This document shows positions 50,295-63,319 of a stretch of 64,000 nucleotides of DNA, piece by piece. Under the pieces are notes generated by a model, which saw only the letters and a list, made by a program, of their open reading frames with translations, did not search any database and was not told the origin of the DNA. A program made the position numbers and the translations under genes. How positions within the stretch are numbered: position 1 is the first letter of the stretch; each line of letters starts with the position of its first letter. The stretch is from assembly GCA_013398055.1 (NCBI GenBank), contig VZRS01010803.1, positions 620,001 to 684,000 on the forward strand. Reading direction: 5' to 3'. Source of the stretch: Ifrita kowaldi. Taxonomy: Eukaryota; Chordata; Aves; Passeriformes; Cinclosomatidae.

Positions 50295-53200
50295 ATCCAT
50301 ATACATTAATTAATGTTTGGTTCTGCAAAGCATTTAGAAGAAATAAAAAAGAATAAAATCTGGTCTCTTTAACTGACAATATCTCATTAAGCTGAAGGAT
50401 TCATTTTATTCCAAGTGCATGGCAAAAGACAAGTCAAAAAGTTTACTCAGAGCCAAGGGCAACAGGGGAGTTGCCTTTTTCAAGAAACATGGCTGTACAA
50501 AACTTGCAAAGTTTATGGAATCTCTCTGGTTTGTATTGCTTTACGAGATTTGACAGAGGAGTATTGTTTCCAGAAGTGTAACTTCTTAATGTGTTTCCCA
50601 GAATTCTGAAAATATTGTATGTAGGCAGCAGTGGTATAAGGGTCACCTGCATCCTGCTGGAATAAACTTACCTATATATGGATAGAAGTGGGTAATGATA
50701 TATAAAGACATACTCTCTCTTTTTTTCAATAGATTCTTAAGAATTACACAAAGCTGTTGAGCTCCCAAGGATGTTTTTAGCACAGGAGAAGTATACTTTA
50801 AAATCTTTAAGTGCTGAGCAAAACTTTCTGCTTTGTTGTTTATTAATATTTAGCAGACAGCACAACAGCCTTCTTCCCCTGCCTCTTCATTTCACTAAAT
50901 GCCTCCCAGGTAGCACTCAAAGGAGGTCTGAATTTCTAATACAAACTAACTTGATCCAGAAGTCTCTTCTCAAGTAAATTATCCTGATCATTAGTACAGC
51001 TTCATATGGTATTTCCATGGATGTAAAGCACACGTAACAAATATTTTAAACCACTGCTCTCCTGTACTGGCCATGTGCAACCAATTGATTGCTTTTTTCC
51101 ATTTTTTTAAATAATTAGTTTTTGGGTTTTTTTAAATAATCTGTGAGCTGTAAAGCACTTATCATGGCTGCCACCCAGACTTTTCAATAACATTAAAACA
51201 AAGCAAAACAAAAGAGCCCTCAAATATTGACTCAGTAATCTATCTCCCTCCCTCAAGGAAAGCTCGCCTGCCATAAAATTCCAATCAGTTGCACACACAC
51301 AATTATGAAAATATGGGCCTCAAAACTTCATTCAAAAGCCTGATTACACTAAATATAGATCAACACGTAATTTCTCCTTCCTTTCTATTTTTAAATCATG
51401 TTTTTGACAAACGTTGAAATTATAATGAATGGTTTAGATTGTTTTTCTTTCTTTTTTGCATCAGAGGGTTTGTGGAGGGTTTCATGAGTTTAATAGCTAT
51501 ATATTCTTTATTGCTCCTTTAAAATACTAATAAAAGTGATGAAAAGGCATGAAAAATCATCACTGATTGCATAGGAATTCACTTAAAATACGATCTTTCC
51601 TTTGCTCAGTTATCATCTGTGGTGGTGTTTCCTTACAGAAATGGTAAAGGGCTAAAAGTTCTTAATAAAAAACACATGCTTTTCTTTACCCCACCACCAC
51701 ACTTGAATGTATTCCCCTGAGGAAAACTACACCAGGCTAACCACTGCAAGGCAGCCTTATGGTAAATCAGATCCTTTTTTAAAAATGCATTCCCAGAAGA
51801 TTCAGTTTAATACACCGTTTCTGAGAGTACCTCTGTAAGATTGTCTTTTCCCTTTGATAGCCTTGCTCTTTGTATTTTGAAGCAATCTCAGCTGGTGAAA
51901 GGCAGGAAGAGAAAACACCATTTTGAGACAATTAAGCACCAAAGAGCAGAATTAATGAGAAATTTTTTTAAAAGGAGCGTGTATATGTTGCATTCAATAC
52001 CTTTGTTTCTATCTCTGGACATGTAAAATTCTTCACACTTAACAGAACAGAAATTGGATGATTTGCCTTGAAGTGTGTAAGAGGAGGTGTTAGCAGTGTT
52101 AAGGTCCAAACCTTAAAATGTGACTACACTGAGAAGCTCTTATCACACTTATGGCCAGGTCTCAAATATAATGGACCTTCTAGCTAAAAAGTGAAAAATG
52201 GGTTGTTAAGGGTTTTTTTAATTTATGTTTTGAAAGTTGATGTTAATTTGAGAAAATATCCCCCCACAGAAAATGGAAATTACTGTGGACTCAGCAGCAT
52301 GATTTGTCCTGGAAGAAAAAAATTTTAAGCCAGATCTTCCCATTTGAAAATGGTGCGTTGGGGTCTGCCAGTGATAATCGATTCCACATAAAACAGCTTC
52401 ACTTTCTTGTTCAGGAGCAGTGACATAGCCTTGCACATTAAGGGGGGCAGAGGGGGAGAAAAGGATCTTAATTCAAAGACAGAAAGAGAGCCTAGAACAA
52501 GCATTTGACCTTGCTCTGAAGGGAAAACATAGTAAGAGCTAAATGAAATTTAAAGAAAAAAAAAATTGTGATTGGAGAAATAAGAGTGTCAGATCAGCTG
52601 GGTTTCTGGCAAAGCTGCTTCCCAGAATGGTTAGAGAAACAAAATACCTTACAATACACTCTCCCATTGTCCACCATGCAAGCAGCTTCAAAAGCACACC
52701 AGGAAGGGACTTCTTCATGAAGGTGGTAGTTACAAGGAGGGTTACCAGGTTAGGAAGAGGCTCCTTTTCTTTGTAATTTCTCTCTCAGACTGTGAGAGGT
52801 TAAAATGGTTAAGCAGTTTTCCTTCACTCTGCATTACGGCTCATTCCTACAAGCAATAAAATGAAGGAATTACTTGTAAGGGCAGAAATGTCATTATTTT
52901 TGCACTCATCCTGACCCCAGCATCTAAAAATACAAAATGCTGGAATTTGTGGAGCAGGTGACATTTTAAAAAAGGGCCCAGGGAAGTCTAACAGTGTAAA
53001 GGCTAAATGTACTTAGGAGGTGGAGGAACAGAAATAGAGAGATATCTCTGCTTCTGACCTAGGCCTAAAAAGATTGGCCACATAATTCATTTCAATGACT
53101 CCTTGTCTGTGCAGTTTACCTCTGGGTTTAGACAGAAACATTTCTCTTTAGCATAATGGATCACAGTGTCAAGTTGCCTACCTTCTGCCTCAGAATGGGG

Positions 53201-53441
53201 TTAATTTTAGCCTGATCCTCATGTTGAACACACAAGGAATATATATGACTCATCAACCTTTGCCAAAAGCATAAGATACATTTCTGAAACTCAAAGGCTA
53301 TCTGCTATTTGAAAAGATTTGGCTGCCTTGTATTAATTGAACTGAGCTTCCTTTAGGTCTCCAGCAGCCCTACAGAAGCTACACAAGAAGGTATATAAAA
53401 TTTCTAAACACTATATCACTATATCACTGTTCTGAACCCCC
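50289..53441. other. Unassigned unique sequence
   Basis: No gene recognised. The stretch 52800-52990 is free of obvious repeats and rich in AT-type regulatory words, and is treated in the findings as a weak candidate regulatory element. Confidence 0.5.
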
Positions 53442-53469
53442 TTTTTTTTTTTTTTTTCTTTTTTTTTTT
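53442..53469. repeat. Poly-T / pyrimidine tract
   Basis: Sixteen T, one C, then a further T run. Preceded at 53408-53428 by tandem CACTATAT-type words. No adjacent retrogene body was recognised. Confidence 0.9.
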
Positions 53470-56400
53470 CTTCGTAGCAGCCTCACCATATACCCAGCCA
53501 AAATCAAATACTTAATTCTGCTTCCACAGGGATACTGCATTATTTCTAGTGTATTAGCTAGTATTTATCCTGCAGGCTCTCATCTCTGAGCATGCTACAG
53601 CCTGGAGAATCATGCATTTGAGCAGGTGTTAAAGAATTAATGGAATGGTAAGAAAAAGATCTTTTTACTCTTCTTGACTTGAAGGCAAACATGGCTAAAT
53701 ACTGAATCACACGAGTAAAATTTCAAGAAGTCTATGAGAAGTCCAGTAAGGATGGCCATGTAGTTTGAGAAAAATTAAGATATTTTTGTTTACTTCCCTC
53801 AGTTTATTTTGTTATAATCAACAAATACCTGCTAATAGTGTCTGCCCTCCACTCTAATTTCCAACTCTCATGTGTAGTCAGGCCACCTACAAAGGTGTAA
53901 GCAAAGTATTCAAAGGGCAGAATAGTGTAATCTTAGCAAGGGAATTTTAAGCACTTCCCATCTCAGAGGACCTAGACTTTATTTTTTTTAACATTATTTT
54001 TCAGAGCAGATTTCACCTAAGGCTAAAGTCCCTGCTACGCTGCAGGTCATAACAAAAAACTCATGGGTTTCACCACAGTCAGGCTTTCACTTAATGGCCC
54101 TGTAGCACACTTTGCTGCTGCAAACCAGAACTGAGTCCAAAGTGCAACCAAAGGCATCATTTCTTAAGAGGCATCTCTTTACCTGCCAGAGTAGCAGCCT
54201 GTTTTGCAGCAGGAAAGACACTTGCAGTTCCCTGTGAACATGATCCTATATTTCACACGGGCTATTCTGCTTCCCCAAAGCATAATGATTCATCAGATTT
54301 AGCCAGGAGCCCTACCAAAAAGCTCCAGTCACACATTGCTTTGCCTTTTACTTCTACATTTACCTTGCCCTCCTTAGACCAGTGTTTCTCCCCTGTGCCC
54401 ATCTTCCCAGCCGAGAAACCGGGCAGACCAATGCCAGGGTGCTGCAGCTCTGGCAACATGCTGATCTAGGAGCATCTTTCTTGCCTTTCCTACTTCAGAG
54501 AATATCAAACTCCATCTCTTCTTCTCTAGCCCCACAGGGACAAACCTTTAGTCAAGAATGGCCATTGCTTGCTGTCAGAGCCAGCTCCCACCAAGGGCAA
54601 CACCAGCTTTTTGCCACCTAGCCCCTCCGTGCCAGCTGCAGTGGGAGACACTGGCACTGCACTGATAATTTTTTTCAGAAGCAAAAGTCAACCCCTCTGA
54701 GATGCAGAGAGCCTCCTGCTATAAATTGGCATGGTTCCATTAAATTTATGCTGAGTTACACCATTTGCAACCCTAAGTCTATCCTCCTGTGTATATGAAT
54801 TATGAAACAGATTTTAGTTACAGTATCCCACGTTGCTCCTCAAGTAATAAACCATACAGTATTCTCAATCTACTTAGATGCACGTTTAGTAATACCTTAT
54901 AATGTTTTTTATTGTTTGCCTACCTTCACTAGCCTCATTAACTTAATGGTCAATGTCTTTACACTCATTGAAAAACCTCAGGTTAAAAATGGTTGTTAAC
55001 AGAACAACAGAACTACAAAAGAAAATCATAGTATTTGATTAGAATACAACTGGCAAAAATAGAGAGGTTCTTGTTCATTCTTTAGTTATAGTTTTTAACC
55101 AGAGCACATAATCAAGCTCCAGATTTTGGATGCATGTGAAATGTGAACCCTAACTGAAATGAAAAGTAACCTCCAGTACAATGGGAAGAAACAAAAACCA
55201 TAGCTCCAAACACTCCCAAAATTTGGGAGTTTCTAAATCTGGATTTGAAATTTATGGCTTGTGCCTACTCAAATAAACTTCTACTTAAAACCATATTTCA
55301 ATAAACTTCTATTTTGTGGTTTGAGCCTATTTAAGTAAGCCCTTTAAAATTGCATTCTATTTATAGGCCCCAAATTTATTTACAGTATCATTTTTTATGA
55401 TTTTAGGATTAGCTATATCTTTAAGTAAGTAAGAACCTTTGTTCAGAAGATTTTTCTCCCTTCTTCGTCCATGACCATAATCTATGGGATGCAGCAGAAA
55501 TGGTTGCATCATGTGTTTATTATTATAAATAAATCACTTATTGGCAGTGCTTCATAATAAGAACACACAAGAAAGATGAGTGTGAGAGGGTGAGAAGATT
55601 TTAGTTCCTCTTATTCCCATAATATCTTTCTTTTCTTTTGTCTTTGACTATTGCTAAAATTTATCATCTTTTTACACAGCGTAAAAAACACCACCCAAAA
55701 TGAAATTATCACAATTGTTTTTGTAAATATCCTTTCTGCCAGACCATTCTATTTAGGTGCCATTCTTTATTATCCACTGCTTTCAATGTTTACCTTTTCT
55801 ATTTTCTTCTTTCCTCATCTCTTTCCTTCCATTTTACCCAAATCTCTGCCAGTCTTTTTCCTTATGTTAGTACCCCTTTCCTCCTGTTTGGGACCAAAAA
55901 GTGATGGTGAGCTCAGGTGATCCTCAGAGATCAAAAGTGTGTGTGACTGTGCTAGAGTCACCTTGCAGTATTAAGGCTTTTATAGCTTCCTTCTTATCTC
56001 CCCATTAGCACTCGAACTATACCTCTTTTTCATAAGGCTCCAGGCTCTCTCTCAGGAGAGATGAGCAAAGAAATAGATGACAGTTGCCACTTCTAGGTTT
56101 TCCAAAAGTTGGCAATCAAAGTGAGAAGTCATGAATCTACAGTACTGCTGCAATATCATTTTCTGTAGACCTAAGACATAAATTGTCATATGATTCCTTT
56201 AGGCTCGCTTACCTCATATGCTGTTTTCGTTTTAACAAAGAAAAAGGTCCATCCTTTTTTCCATTTCAGCTGAGGAGACATGACAAAAGGAAGAGTTTTC
56301 ATGAACTAATTACAGTCCTTTGGAAATTACCTTTTGTGCTAGGAAAATATTTTTTTCCTACTGATGAGAAAGTAAGCAGTATGAATAAAATGTACTATTT

Positions 56401-58259
56401 AAAGAAAGAGTACAGTTACATAACCTTTCCACAAAATTCAGACAATTTTTTAGCTCCACTTTGCGAGAAGAAGTATGCTACTTCCACAGAATTATACACA
56501 CAATAATCTATAAAAAGATTTCTATACAGAAAAAAATAATGGCTTTTTTTCCTTTGGAAGAGAGTATTGCCTTATGTCAGTGCACATTCACCATTCAACA
56601 AAGCCATCACATTTTGCCATATTCTAGCAGCAGAACCTGCCTGCATACACTACTGTGTCCCTAGCTTGAAAATAAAGGAGAAGTGGGTGCACATACTTAA
56701 TGACAGACTCCAACCCCTTAGGGAGGAGGCTCACAGTCATCATAACCTGACACAGGACCCCACTATCACCAAAACAGAGCTCTAGGTCAGAAGACAGTTA
56801 CTGACACTGGAAAACCATGATCATTATTTCTTTTTTTGTTGCTTATGTGGTATAGAAGGACCATGAGAGTAGTCCTCCCAGCTCAGAACAGCATTTACCA
56901 GCACCAATGCTAGAAATTTGGTTGAAATGCAACCAAATTTGGTGGTGTTTAGAGAAGGTATGTATGTACCAAGAGGAGTCATGTAAGTTAAAGTGTAAGT
57001 TAAATTATTTCACAAGCAAGATCTACACAAGGAAACATTTGCTACAAACAGTGTCTCTGCAATGTGTTCCCCACTTAGGGGCAGTACCAAGAAAGCAAAG
57101 GCATGAACCAGTACTCAGAATAAGAACAGGGTCGAGGATTTTTCTACTGCTAAAAACTGTATGCAAAGGTATTCTCTATTCTTCAGTGTTTGGCCAGTGT
57201 GGGAGAGAACCCCATACATAGTTTGACAGCATAAAGATGTAGCTCAGGTTCTCGGGTTCCCTCAGCAAACTCCACTAGCATGGGAAACAGACCAAGATGT
57301 GTACGGTACCCTAAAGGCATGAATTATTCACATCATTCATGTTACTTGCTATCCCCTAGAACCCCTGAGTGTGCATCTCCTTCTCAAGCTGTATCTAATA
57401 TGCTTTGAGAAAGATCCAGTTGTTTGGATGGAGGTGCCAGATTTGCATCTGTACCAGAATTATTCTTTCCCTCTCTCTCTATCTCCCCCAATGAAGTGAA
57501 ACTGAGTCATTATTTCTCATTTTAATAGAAAACAGCAGAGTAATTTTTATATAAGAAAAACCAATCATGTGAATCATGCACAAAACCTTTTATTTTTCCA
57601 GGAAGGGTAGAACCACGAAAAGAATTGTTAACAGAATGTGGCATACTATTCCTGGTGCCTTTCTGCCAGCCAGAAAAAAAAAAGCAGCAACAACAAATAA
57701 AAAAGTTGCAAAGAAGCTCCATGGTTTATCAACTATATCACTGAGCCTCTTGGCCATCACCATAAATGTCTTCAAATTCTTGCTCCTGTTTTGATGGAAA
57801 ACATTCAGTTCTATAATAATAGTACTTAGATAACCTGTACTTGACCTGTCTTTGGATAGTGATGATTTTCCATACAAGATGTTTTACTGTGATAACACAG
57901 TGATTCAGACACTCTATCTTAAGGCAGCTGGTGTACAAGTGCTTGGCTCTGGGAATTTTTTTCTCCGCTGCTATTTGAATGTAAGCTGCGTGCTGAAGGC
58001 CTTTCATGCCAGGCACATTTTCAAAGTATTCTCCCAGTTAATGCATTTCCATTAGAATTCCACTGTTTTTTATTTCAAGAACACAGCACTGCACCCATGG
58101 GAACTGAGCTTTTCAGGTGTTAAAGAGGATTTGTTATAAAGAAAGTGATTATAATAGGATTTAATGTAATTGAAAGTCAAGGTACAGTAGCCATACACTG
58201 TATCAGAGAGAGCATTAAACTTGTTTTGTGAGTGAAGGAGTTTTGCTAAGTAAAACCTG
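53470..58259. other. Unassigned unique sequence
   Basis: No exon or mobile element recognised. A degenerate direct repeat of the word AATAAACTTCTA/T lies at 55273-55311. Open frames are up to 107 codons (56183-56506) and AT-driven. Confidence 0.5.
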
Positions 58260-58560
58260 GGGCCACAATGAATAAACCCGGGTGGAAGACCTCCCGCTGT
58301 TGTGCTCCGTTCATTAGCCAGTGCTGTCCTGACTGCTTTGCTCCCCAGAGAGGCAGGGCAAGCAGCAGAGCTGAACTCCCAGAGGCTTGTAACAGCATGA
58401 AAAAAATCTTCGGAAATAGCAGAGGCAGCTCCCACAGATCCAGCCCATCCACGCAAGTCCTCATCCTGCAGGTTGTCACCAGCTCTGGGAGAAGTGTTTC
58501 CAGCCACAACAGCAGGTAGGTCGCACAGACGGCCTGGCATTGCTGTGCAAGGCAATGCTT
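58260..58560 (+). other. GC-richer patch with open frame and splice-donor-like end
   Basis: Within AT-rich surroundings this 300-base patch is GC-richer with about seven CpGs. On the plus strand an ATG at 58268 with A at -3 opens an 83-codon frame that ends within a good donor-like AG|GTAGGT at about 58515. The product is serine/arginine-rich near its end (KKIFGNSRGSSHRSS) and matches nothing I know. A 168-codon minus-strand frame overlaps it. It could be a non-coding transcript exon, a lineage-specific exon, or chance in a GC-rich patch. Confidence 0.2.
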
Positions 58561-60960
58561 TTGTGCACTCTTGCACAGGACCAGTGTGAAATTAATTTGA
58601 CTCTTCCACAAATTCACTGAATTCCTCTGTACCATCTACCCTGCTGGCAGTCAAAGGAGTTGTCAAAACCCTCTGGAAGAACCCTGTTCCCCTTAATTGC
58701 TTTCCTTGCATCCTTGAAATCCTGTGGACGGACAGGCTTACGGTATCTCACATATTTAAATAACCCTTATTATCAAGTAATTGCCATTCTTCAGAATTTT
58801 CATCTTCTTTTTCCTTATCATAGCTTGCAGTCTTTACTTTTGGCTTCATTCCTGCTCTCTCTCCTTTTTCCAGGGGATCTTGCTTACCTCAAACAGCATT
58901 TTGAACTTCGCCATTTAATCATAATTTGTTTCCTCTTTCTTCCTGCTTTCTTTTTAGCTGCTTCTGTAAGTGTTACAATGTCCTTAGATAACTTCTTTCT
59001 CGATTGTATGTGGGTAGTAGAAGTCACTGCTATTATCTTTTATTACACTTCTTCCCTTTTTGCTATTCTTCAACATTATGCATTCAGTAACTTCTCCAGA
59101 TCAGAGGTCAGGAATTTAGACTTGCTAGTGTTTGGGCACTTTTATGTCCCTAGCTGACTTGGTCAAAATGTTTTTCATTTAAAAGACAAAAAAGTCTCTT
59201 TCAATAAAAGCGTACTTTCAAGGAAAGAAAAATATGTACTTTACAATGTTCTCCATGGCAAAGAGAATAGTTCCAAAAAGAAATCAGCTCAGATCAGACC
59301 AAGCCAAACTAGACTGAGGCTTTAACCAAGCTATTGCTTCAGTTTTCACTTTTCACAGGAAATCTCAAACAAAAAGCCTGACATTTTTCTTTCTGATTTC
59401 CTAGAGATATAATTGGCATTTGGAGGTCATGACGAACGTAGGTGACTGCATACATCTGCCCTTAAAAAAATAGTGACAGCTCTGTATTTTGGGTCTTCAT
59501 GAATCTGGTTCTTCACATTGAACAAAAATGTTTAAAAAAGTGAAGCACTATCATGCACTACAGTGAGCGTTTCTCACAAGCTGTTCTTTCCTAAATGACG
59601 TAGAATATATGCTCGATCTTGAGTCAACCACAAATCAAACAACTTGGGGTTTGCTGCATATATGCATATATGAACCAGCATCATAATCATCATTTTACCC
59701 CACTCCTTTGCTTGTTGCCATCCCTGAAACAGGGGCCCCTCAGCGGCGTTGCATGGCAGCAATTGCAACAGCACGAGCAGCAACCAGACAGCTCCAGTTT
59801 CAAGCAACATGTTCCTGTATGGTTTGCTTTTCATGCCTCTCCCCTTCCACACCTCAAAAGCTGCATGAGTGTAAAGAGAGGATATTCTGCTGTGAGCAGG
59901 CATCAACCAAGGAGAGTACGCTTTCATTTTGGAAAGGAAACAAATGATGTACCATCACCCGAGGAGGTGGAGGGTGTTGGGTCAGAGGAGAGAGGGGTGG
60001 CTGTTTATTTTCAAGGCTTCCTTGCTTCTTGTCTTGCAATTCCACCTTAACATTCTCCTAGATGTGACATGAAACTGGAAATCCCAGGTTCACCATTCCC
60101 ATCCTTCTCTTGTTCAGATTACAGCCTGGGGAGCATTTGCAACTCTGAACCATCTCTTCTATTCCATTTCCCAAATGTGCAGTGGCCATGCGCTCCTAGC
60201 ATTCCTCACATGCAGAAGAGAGAAAGCTGTTTGCACTATTATTTCCTTTATTTCTGCCATTCACCTCTCTTTTTTGAGACAGGATTTGTAGTCCTTCTTT
60301 CTGAGGAAGAAAGAAAAAAAAAACAATTGAGGAAGTTCATGACCAAAAAAAGTGAAATGTCACCAATAATTAGTTAAGAACACCAACCTGAGGAGCCAGT
60401 TTAGAACACACATGGACACGCACACATGCACAAAACAATTAATGTTTCAAGCTTAAAATTCAGGACCTTTGATGAAAATGTGCAGTGGTGAGAGGATCAA
60501 TTTCTGATGATGTTCTTGAAGGGCACAAAGAGAGATAATAACTTTGATGCTGGCTCTTTGTTTAAATGACTATTGTTTGTAGTTAGCTGCTATTTAATCT
60601 CCACTACAGAGAGGAACCACTACACAGCTAAACTCTCTTCTAATGAGATCATTATTTTCTTACCACTCTTCAGAATGAATGTCATTTTACATAGCAAAAC
60701 TACAGAGGCAGCGTTTTAGAACACTGCTACCTTTTATCTAACCAACATAAGAGGCACTTGAGAAAAGGACAAGGAGGGTCAAGAAGAAAATGTAAGCGGC
60801 AGAGCTTCTTTGCCTGGCAGGCAAGGGAAGGACAAAGGAAGAGGTCCATGATAACAAGACTGACCGTCATTATCAGTGGAGAGGGGTCCAAGCTGCAAAG
60901 TTTCATAAATACTTAGAGAAGGTCTGGCCCAGTATATTAAAGGGATTTGTCTGGATTTAA
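58561..60960. other. Unassigned unique sequence
   Basis: A T-rich 165-codon frame at 58660-59157 (opening at TTG, not ATG) and overlapping frames at 59574-60050 lack any domain signature. No repeat was recognised. Confidence 0.5.
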
Positions 60961-61200
60961 TACCAACCTTCAGGGTTTAGTCACATTTTTAATTACCGCT
61001 AAATATTGTTTAAGACTTTGACATTTGACAATTATTATCCAGCCTGGAAAGATACCAGCAAGCTTAGCAGCGTCAGAAACCTCGCTGCTTTTGCGTACTG
61101 CCCCTTTAAAGAGAGAAGTGTCTCCCTCCCAGACAAAGGGGACATGCATGCGATATGTGCCATTTTGCATTTCATTTTAGCTGCAGACTGAGGGATGAGA
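60961..61200. promoter_or_regulatory. Candidate regulatory element
   Basis: Repeat-free stretch dense in developmental transcription-factor words: TAATTAC homeobox at 60990-60996, CTTTGACA TCF/LEF-like at 61016-61023, and ATTTTGCAT POU-like at 61162-61170. It directly precedes the CpG-richer patch. Word matches of this length occur often by chance. The call rests on clustering and the lack of repeats, and conservation is untested. Confidence 0.3.
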
Positions 61201-61450
61201 GCCGGTGCATTCTGCTACAGCGGTTCCCAACCCTCCTGCCCGCCCTGCCCCTGGGCCAGATGTTGCCTGCCTTCCCCTGGAGCTCCGGCAGCACAACCCA
61301 AACATATGCCCGGCCTCAGCCACTGCAGCCCGCAGCTTAAATAAAGGGCGGCTCTGCACTAACACACCGGATCGCTGTTTTGGGCATGGGCTCCTCGGAG
61401 GAGGGAGAGAGGGAGGGTGCGCACTGTTGGAGGCAGTCACGTTTTAAAGT
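61195..61450. promoter_or_regulatory. Local CpG-rich patch, possible promoter
   Basis: About 12 CpGs in 255 bases with GC-rich sequence, against long CpG-poor flanks. It includes a GC box (GGGCGG) directly after a TTAAATAAAG TATA-like word near 61336-61352. Overlapping open frames on both strands are by-products of the composition. It could be a minor CpG island, an alternative promoter or an enhancer core. No coding first exon is recognised. Confidence 0.35.
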
Positions 61451-62751
61451 GCTGTAAGTCGCTGCTTTGGTGCCTGCCACTCGGATCAGTCAAGCAGGGC
61501 ATTCATATTCATGGGGCTGACACTCTACCTGTGTCCCTCTGCCTTGTTAATAAATGAATGGAGGAATCTGAACAGGAATTTGCAGACCAAGTAGCTGCCT
61601 AGAGCCAGCTAATCAGAAAAAGTAGTCCCAGGGAGCAGGTAGAATTTATACTGCCAGCCTTGAGCATTCAGAATCGTGAAACTGGCCCAAGGAATCATGA
61701 GAGCTACTTAAAAATCATGTGATTTTAATAAACAATTCTCATGGGAATGCTTTTATTTGCTTTTGGATTTTACAGATTCCCAGGATCATGATTATAAACT
61801 TTTAGCCAGAATTTGAGGCCTTGAAGGCTCTTTTTAAAAAGGGGAAAAGAGAAAGATCTGCATCCCACCCCCCACAATCCCAGGAAAGAGCCACATGACA
61901 ACAAAAGATGTGATCAGAAATCCTACCACTTGTCAGATTTTTAAAGCCACCAGAGCAAACAATCATTTAACCTCTCTTTCTCTCTCCCCCTCTCCCCATA
62001 TTCCTCTTTAAAACCATGGCAGTTTTTGCATTTGTTCCTTCTGTTGTTTCATTTGTTCCCCCTGCGTTTCTCTAGATCTGAAATAAGTCATCTCTTCTGC
62101 CCTTTGTTTATGGGAGAGCACGTTCGAGAAGCAAAAGAATCAATGCTCCACTCATCAAATGGAGGAGTGTTCAGCATTCATAACATGAATGGATGAAAAT
62201 AAATGCCTCTGGCTGCAGTTTTCGCCCTGCTGTTCCCCGCTCCGGCTCCACCAGGCCTCAATCCGAGCGGTGGAGTGGGGAAAGGGGCCTCTTTTGAGTT
62301 TTCAGTGTAACGGTCAGAGCATTCAGGCATGTGCAGACATGCCAGTCCTGGCCTGTGCTTTTTGTTTTTGTTTGTTGTTTGTTTTAACAGCTGCTAATAA
62401 TTATATTATCCTGCCACAGAAGTACTTCTGGGAAATGGGGATCTTTGAAAGCACCGAAGTGATAGGAGGAAGATGCCGCTTCCCTCCCCCCACTCCCCTT
62501 CACCATGTTAGTGTTCAGATACAAACAGCATTCCTGCCTCGTTCCCCTCTGAAGTTAAAAAGACTTAAATTCTTTACAAGGAAGGTCATCCTTTCGTAGC
62601 CAAAACCCTGTTTGCTTTTGCCTTTCCACTTGCTTTCAAATGAAACAAAAAACAACCCTGAGAGAGTACGCACCAGCCCACTTCACCAACTCAGAAATTA
62701 AGCATAACAAGCTCCGGGGAAAAAAAAAGAGACTGTGTTTCAGTCTTCTGA
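61451..62751. other. Repeat-poor sequence, possibly part of a regulatory block
   Basis: No gene or transposable element. The segment 61480-61760 contains several AT-type words (TTAATAAATGAATGG, TTTTAATAAACAATTC). The 136-codon plus-strand frame at 62189-62599 matches no known family. A pyrimidine tract lies at about 61975-61998. Confidence 0.4.
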
Positions 62752-62789
62752 TGTGTGTGTGTGTGTGTGTGTGTGTCTGTGTGTGTGTG
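62752..62789. repeat. (TG)n microsatellite with one interruption
   Basis: TG dinucleotides run from 62752 to 62789 with a single C interruption at 62777. Likely polymorphic. The valine/cysteine run in an overlapping frame is an artefact. Confidence 0.95.
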
Positions 62790-62929
62790 CTCAGCACAGT
62801 GCACTTCCCAGCAGCTCTTCCACAAATGCTGTGCAGAGTGTTCCCAACGTGACCCGATGGTGAGTTAGCAAGCTCTGGGCACTCGGGCAGCAGTCACACG
62901 GTGTTCGGGACCTCGGTGTGCTCACTCAA

Positions 62930-63120
62930 AGGAACACTGTCAACTGCCTTTAATAGTGTTAAATATAATTTATCGATTCTCCATTGTTTGTAATAATAAC
63001 CTCCCTGAAGCTTGAGAATAATGTTTTCTTTTCCCCTGCAGATTTTGTCCTGTCAAACATTTATTTTTTTTCGTGGTGTTGCTAATAGACCTTGAAATTA
63101 ACATCGCATTTATGTTTAGG
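62930..63120. promoter_or_regulatory. Candidate regulatory element
   Basis: AT-rich, repeat-free, with CUT-like ATCGAT at 62972-62977, SOX-like CCATTGT at 62981-62987 and several TAAT words. The texture resembles conserved non-coding elements near developmental genes. No conservation measurement is possible here. Confidence 0.3.
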
Positions 63121-63225
63121 ATCTATACCACGATTGTTTGTGCTGGTGCACTCCACTCATTCATCAGCAAAGCAAAATAGGAGAAGGAAGATACATCTGA
63201 GCCCCTTACCACCCTGGGAAAAAAT

Positions 63226-63319
63226 GGGTCAAATTCTGCCCTTAGATGTAGGCACAGAACTCTCATTAAAGTCAGGGCGAGGCTGGCTGCATATGTGTCA
63301 CTGAGGCGGAATTTGGCTC
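63226..63319. repeat. Palindromic MITE-like repeat, ancient
   Basis: The left end GGGTCAAATTCTGCCC is mirrored by the right end GGCGGAATTTGGCTC, giving inverted termini about 95 bases apart, with TCATTAAAGTCAGG near the middle. This resembles palindromic repeats I recall from turtle and other sauropsid DNA that begin with AAATTCTGCCCT and end with its complement. The inverted ends are visible directly. The family name is not asserted. Confidence 0.6.

Noticed and set aside
58070..58576. 168-codon minus-strand open frame, with a 129-codon frame overlapping it
   Set aside because: It lies in a GC-richer patch where stops are rarer, several frames on both strands are open at once, and the translation shows no domain.
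58660..59157. 165-codon hydrophobic plus-strand frame resembling a membrane protein
   Set aside because: The sequence is T-rich, which alone gives strings of F, L, I and S. It opens at TTG rather than ATG, has no splice sites in sensible places and no family resemblance.
59574..60050. Overlapping open frames of 117 and 143 codons on opposite strands
   Set aside because: Mutually overlapping, no domain, and consistent with chance in a locally GC-richer stretch.
62189..62599. 136-codon plus-strand frame
   Set aside because: No recognisable motif. It spans T-rich low-complexity sequence (TTTTTGTTTTTGTTTG) and has no exon-like boundaries.
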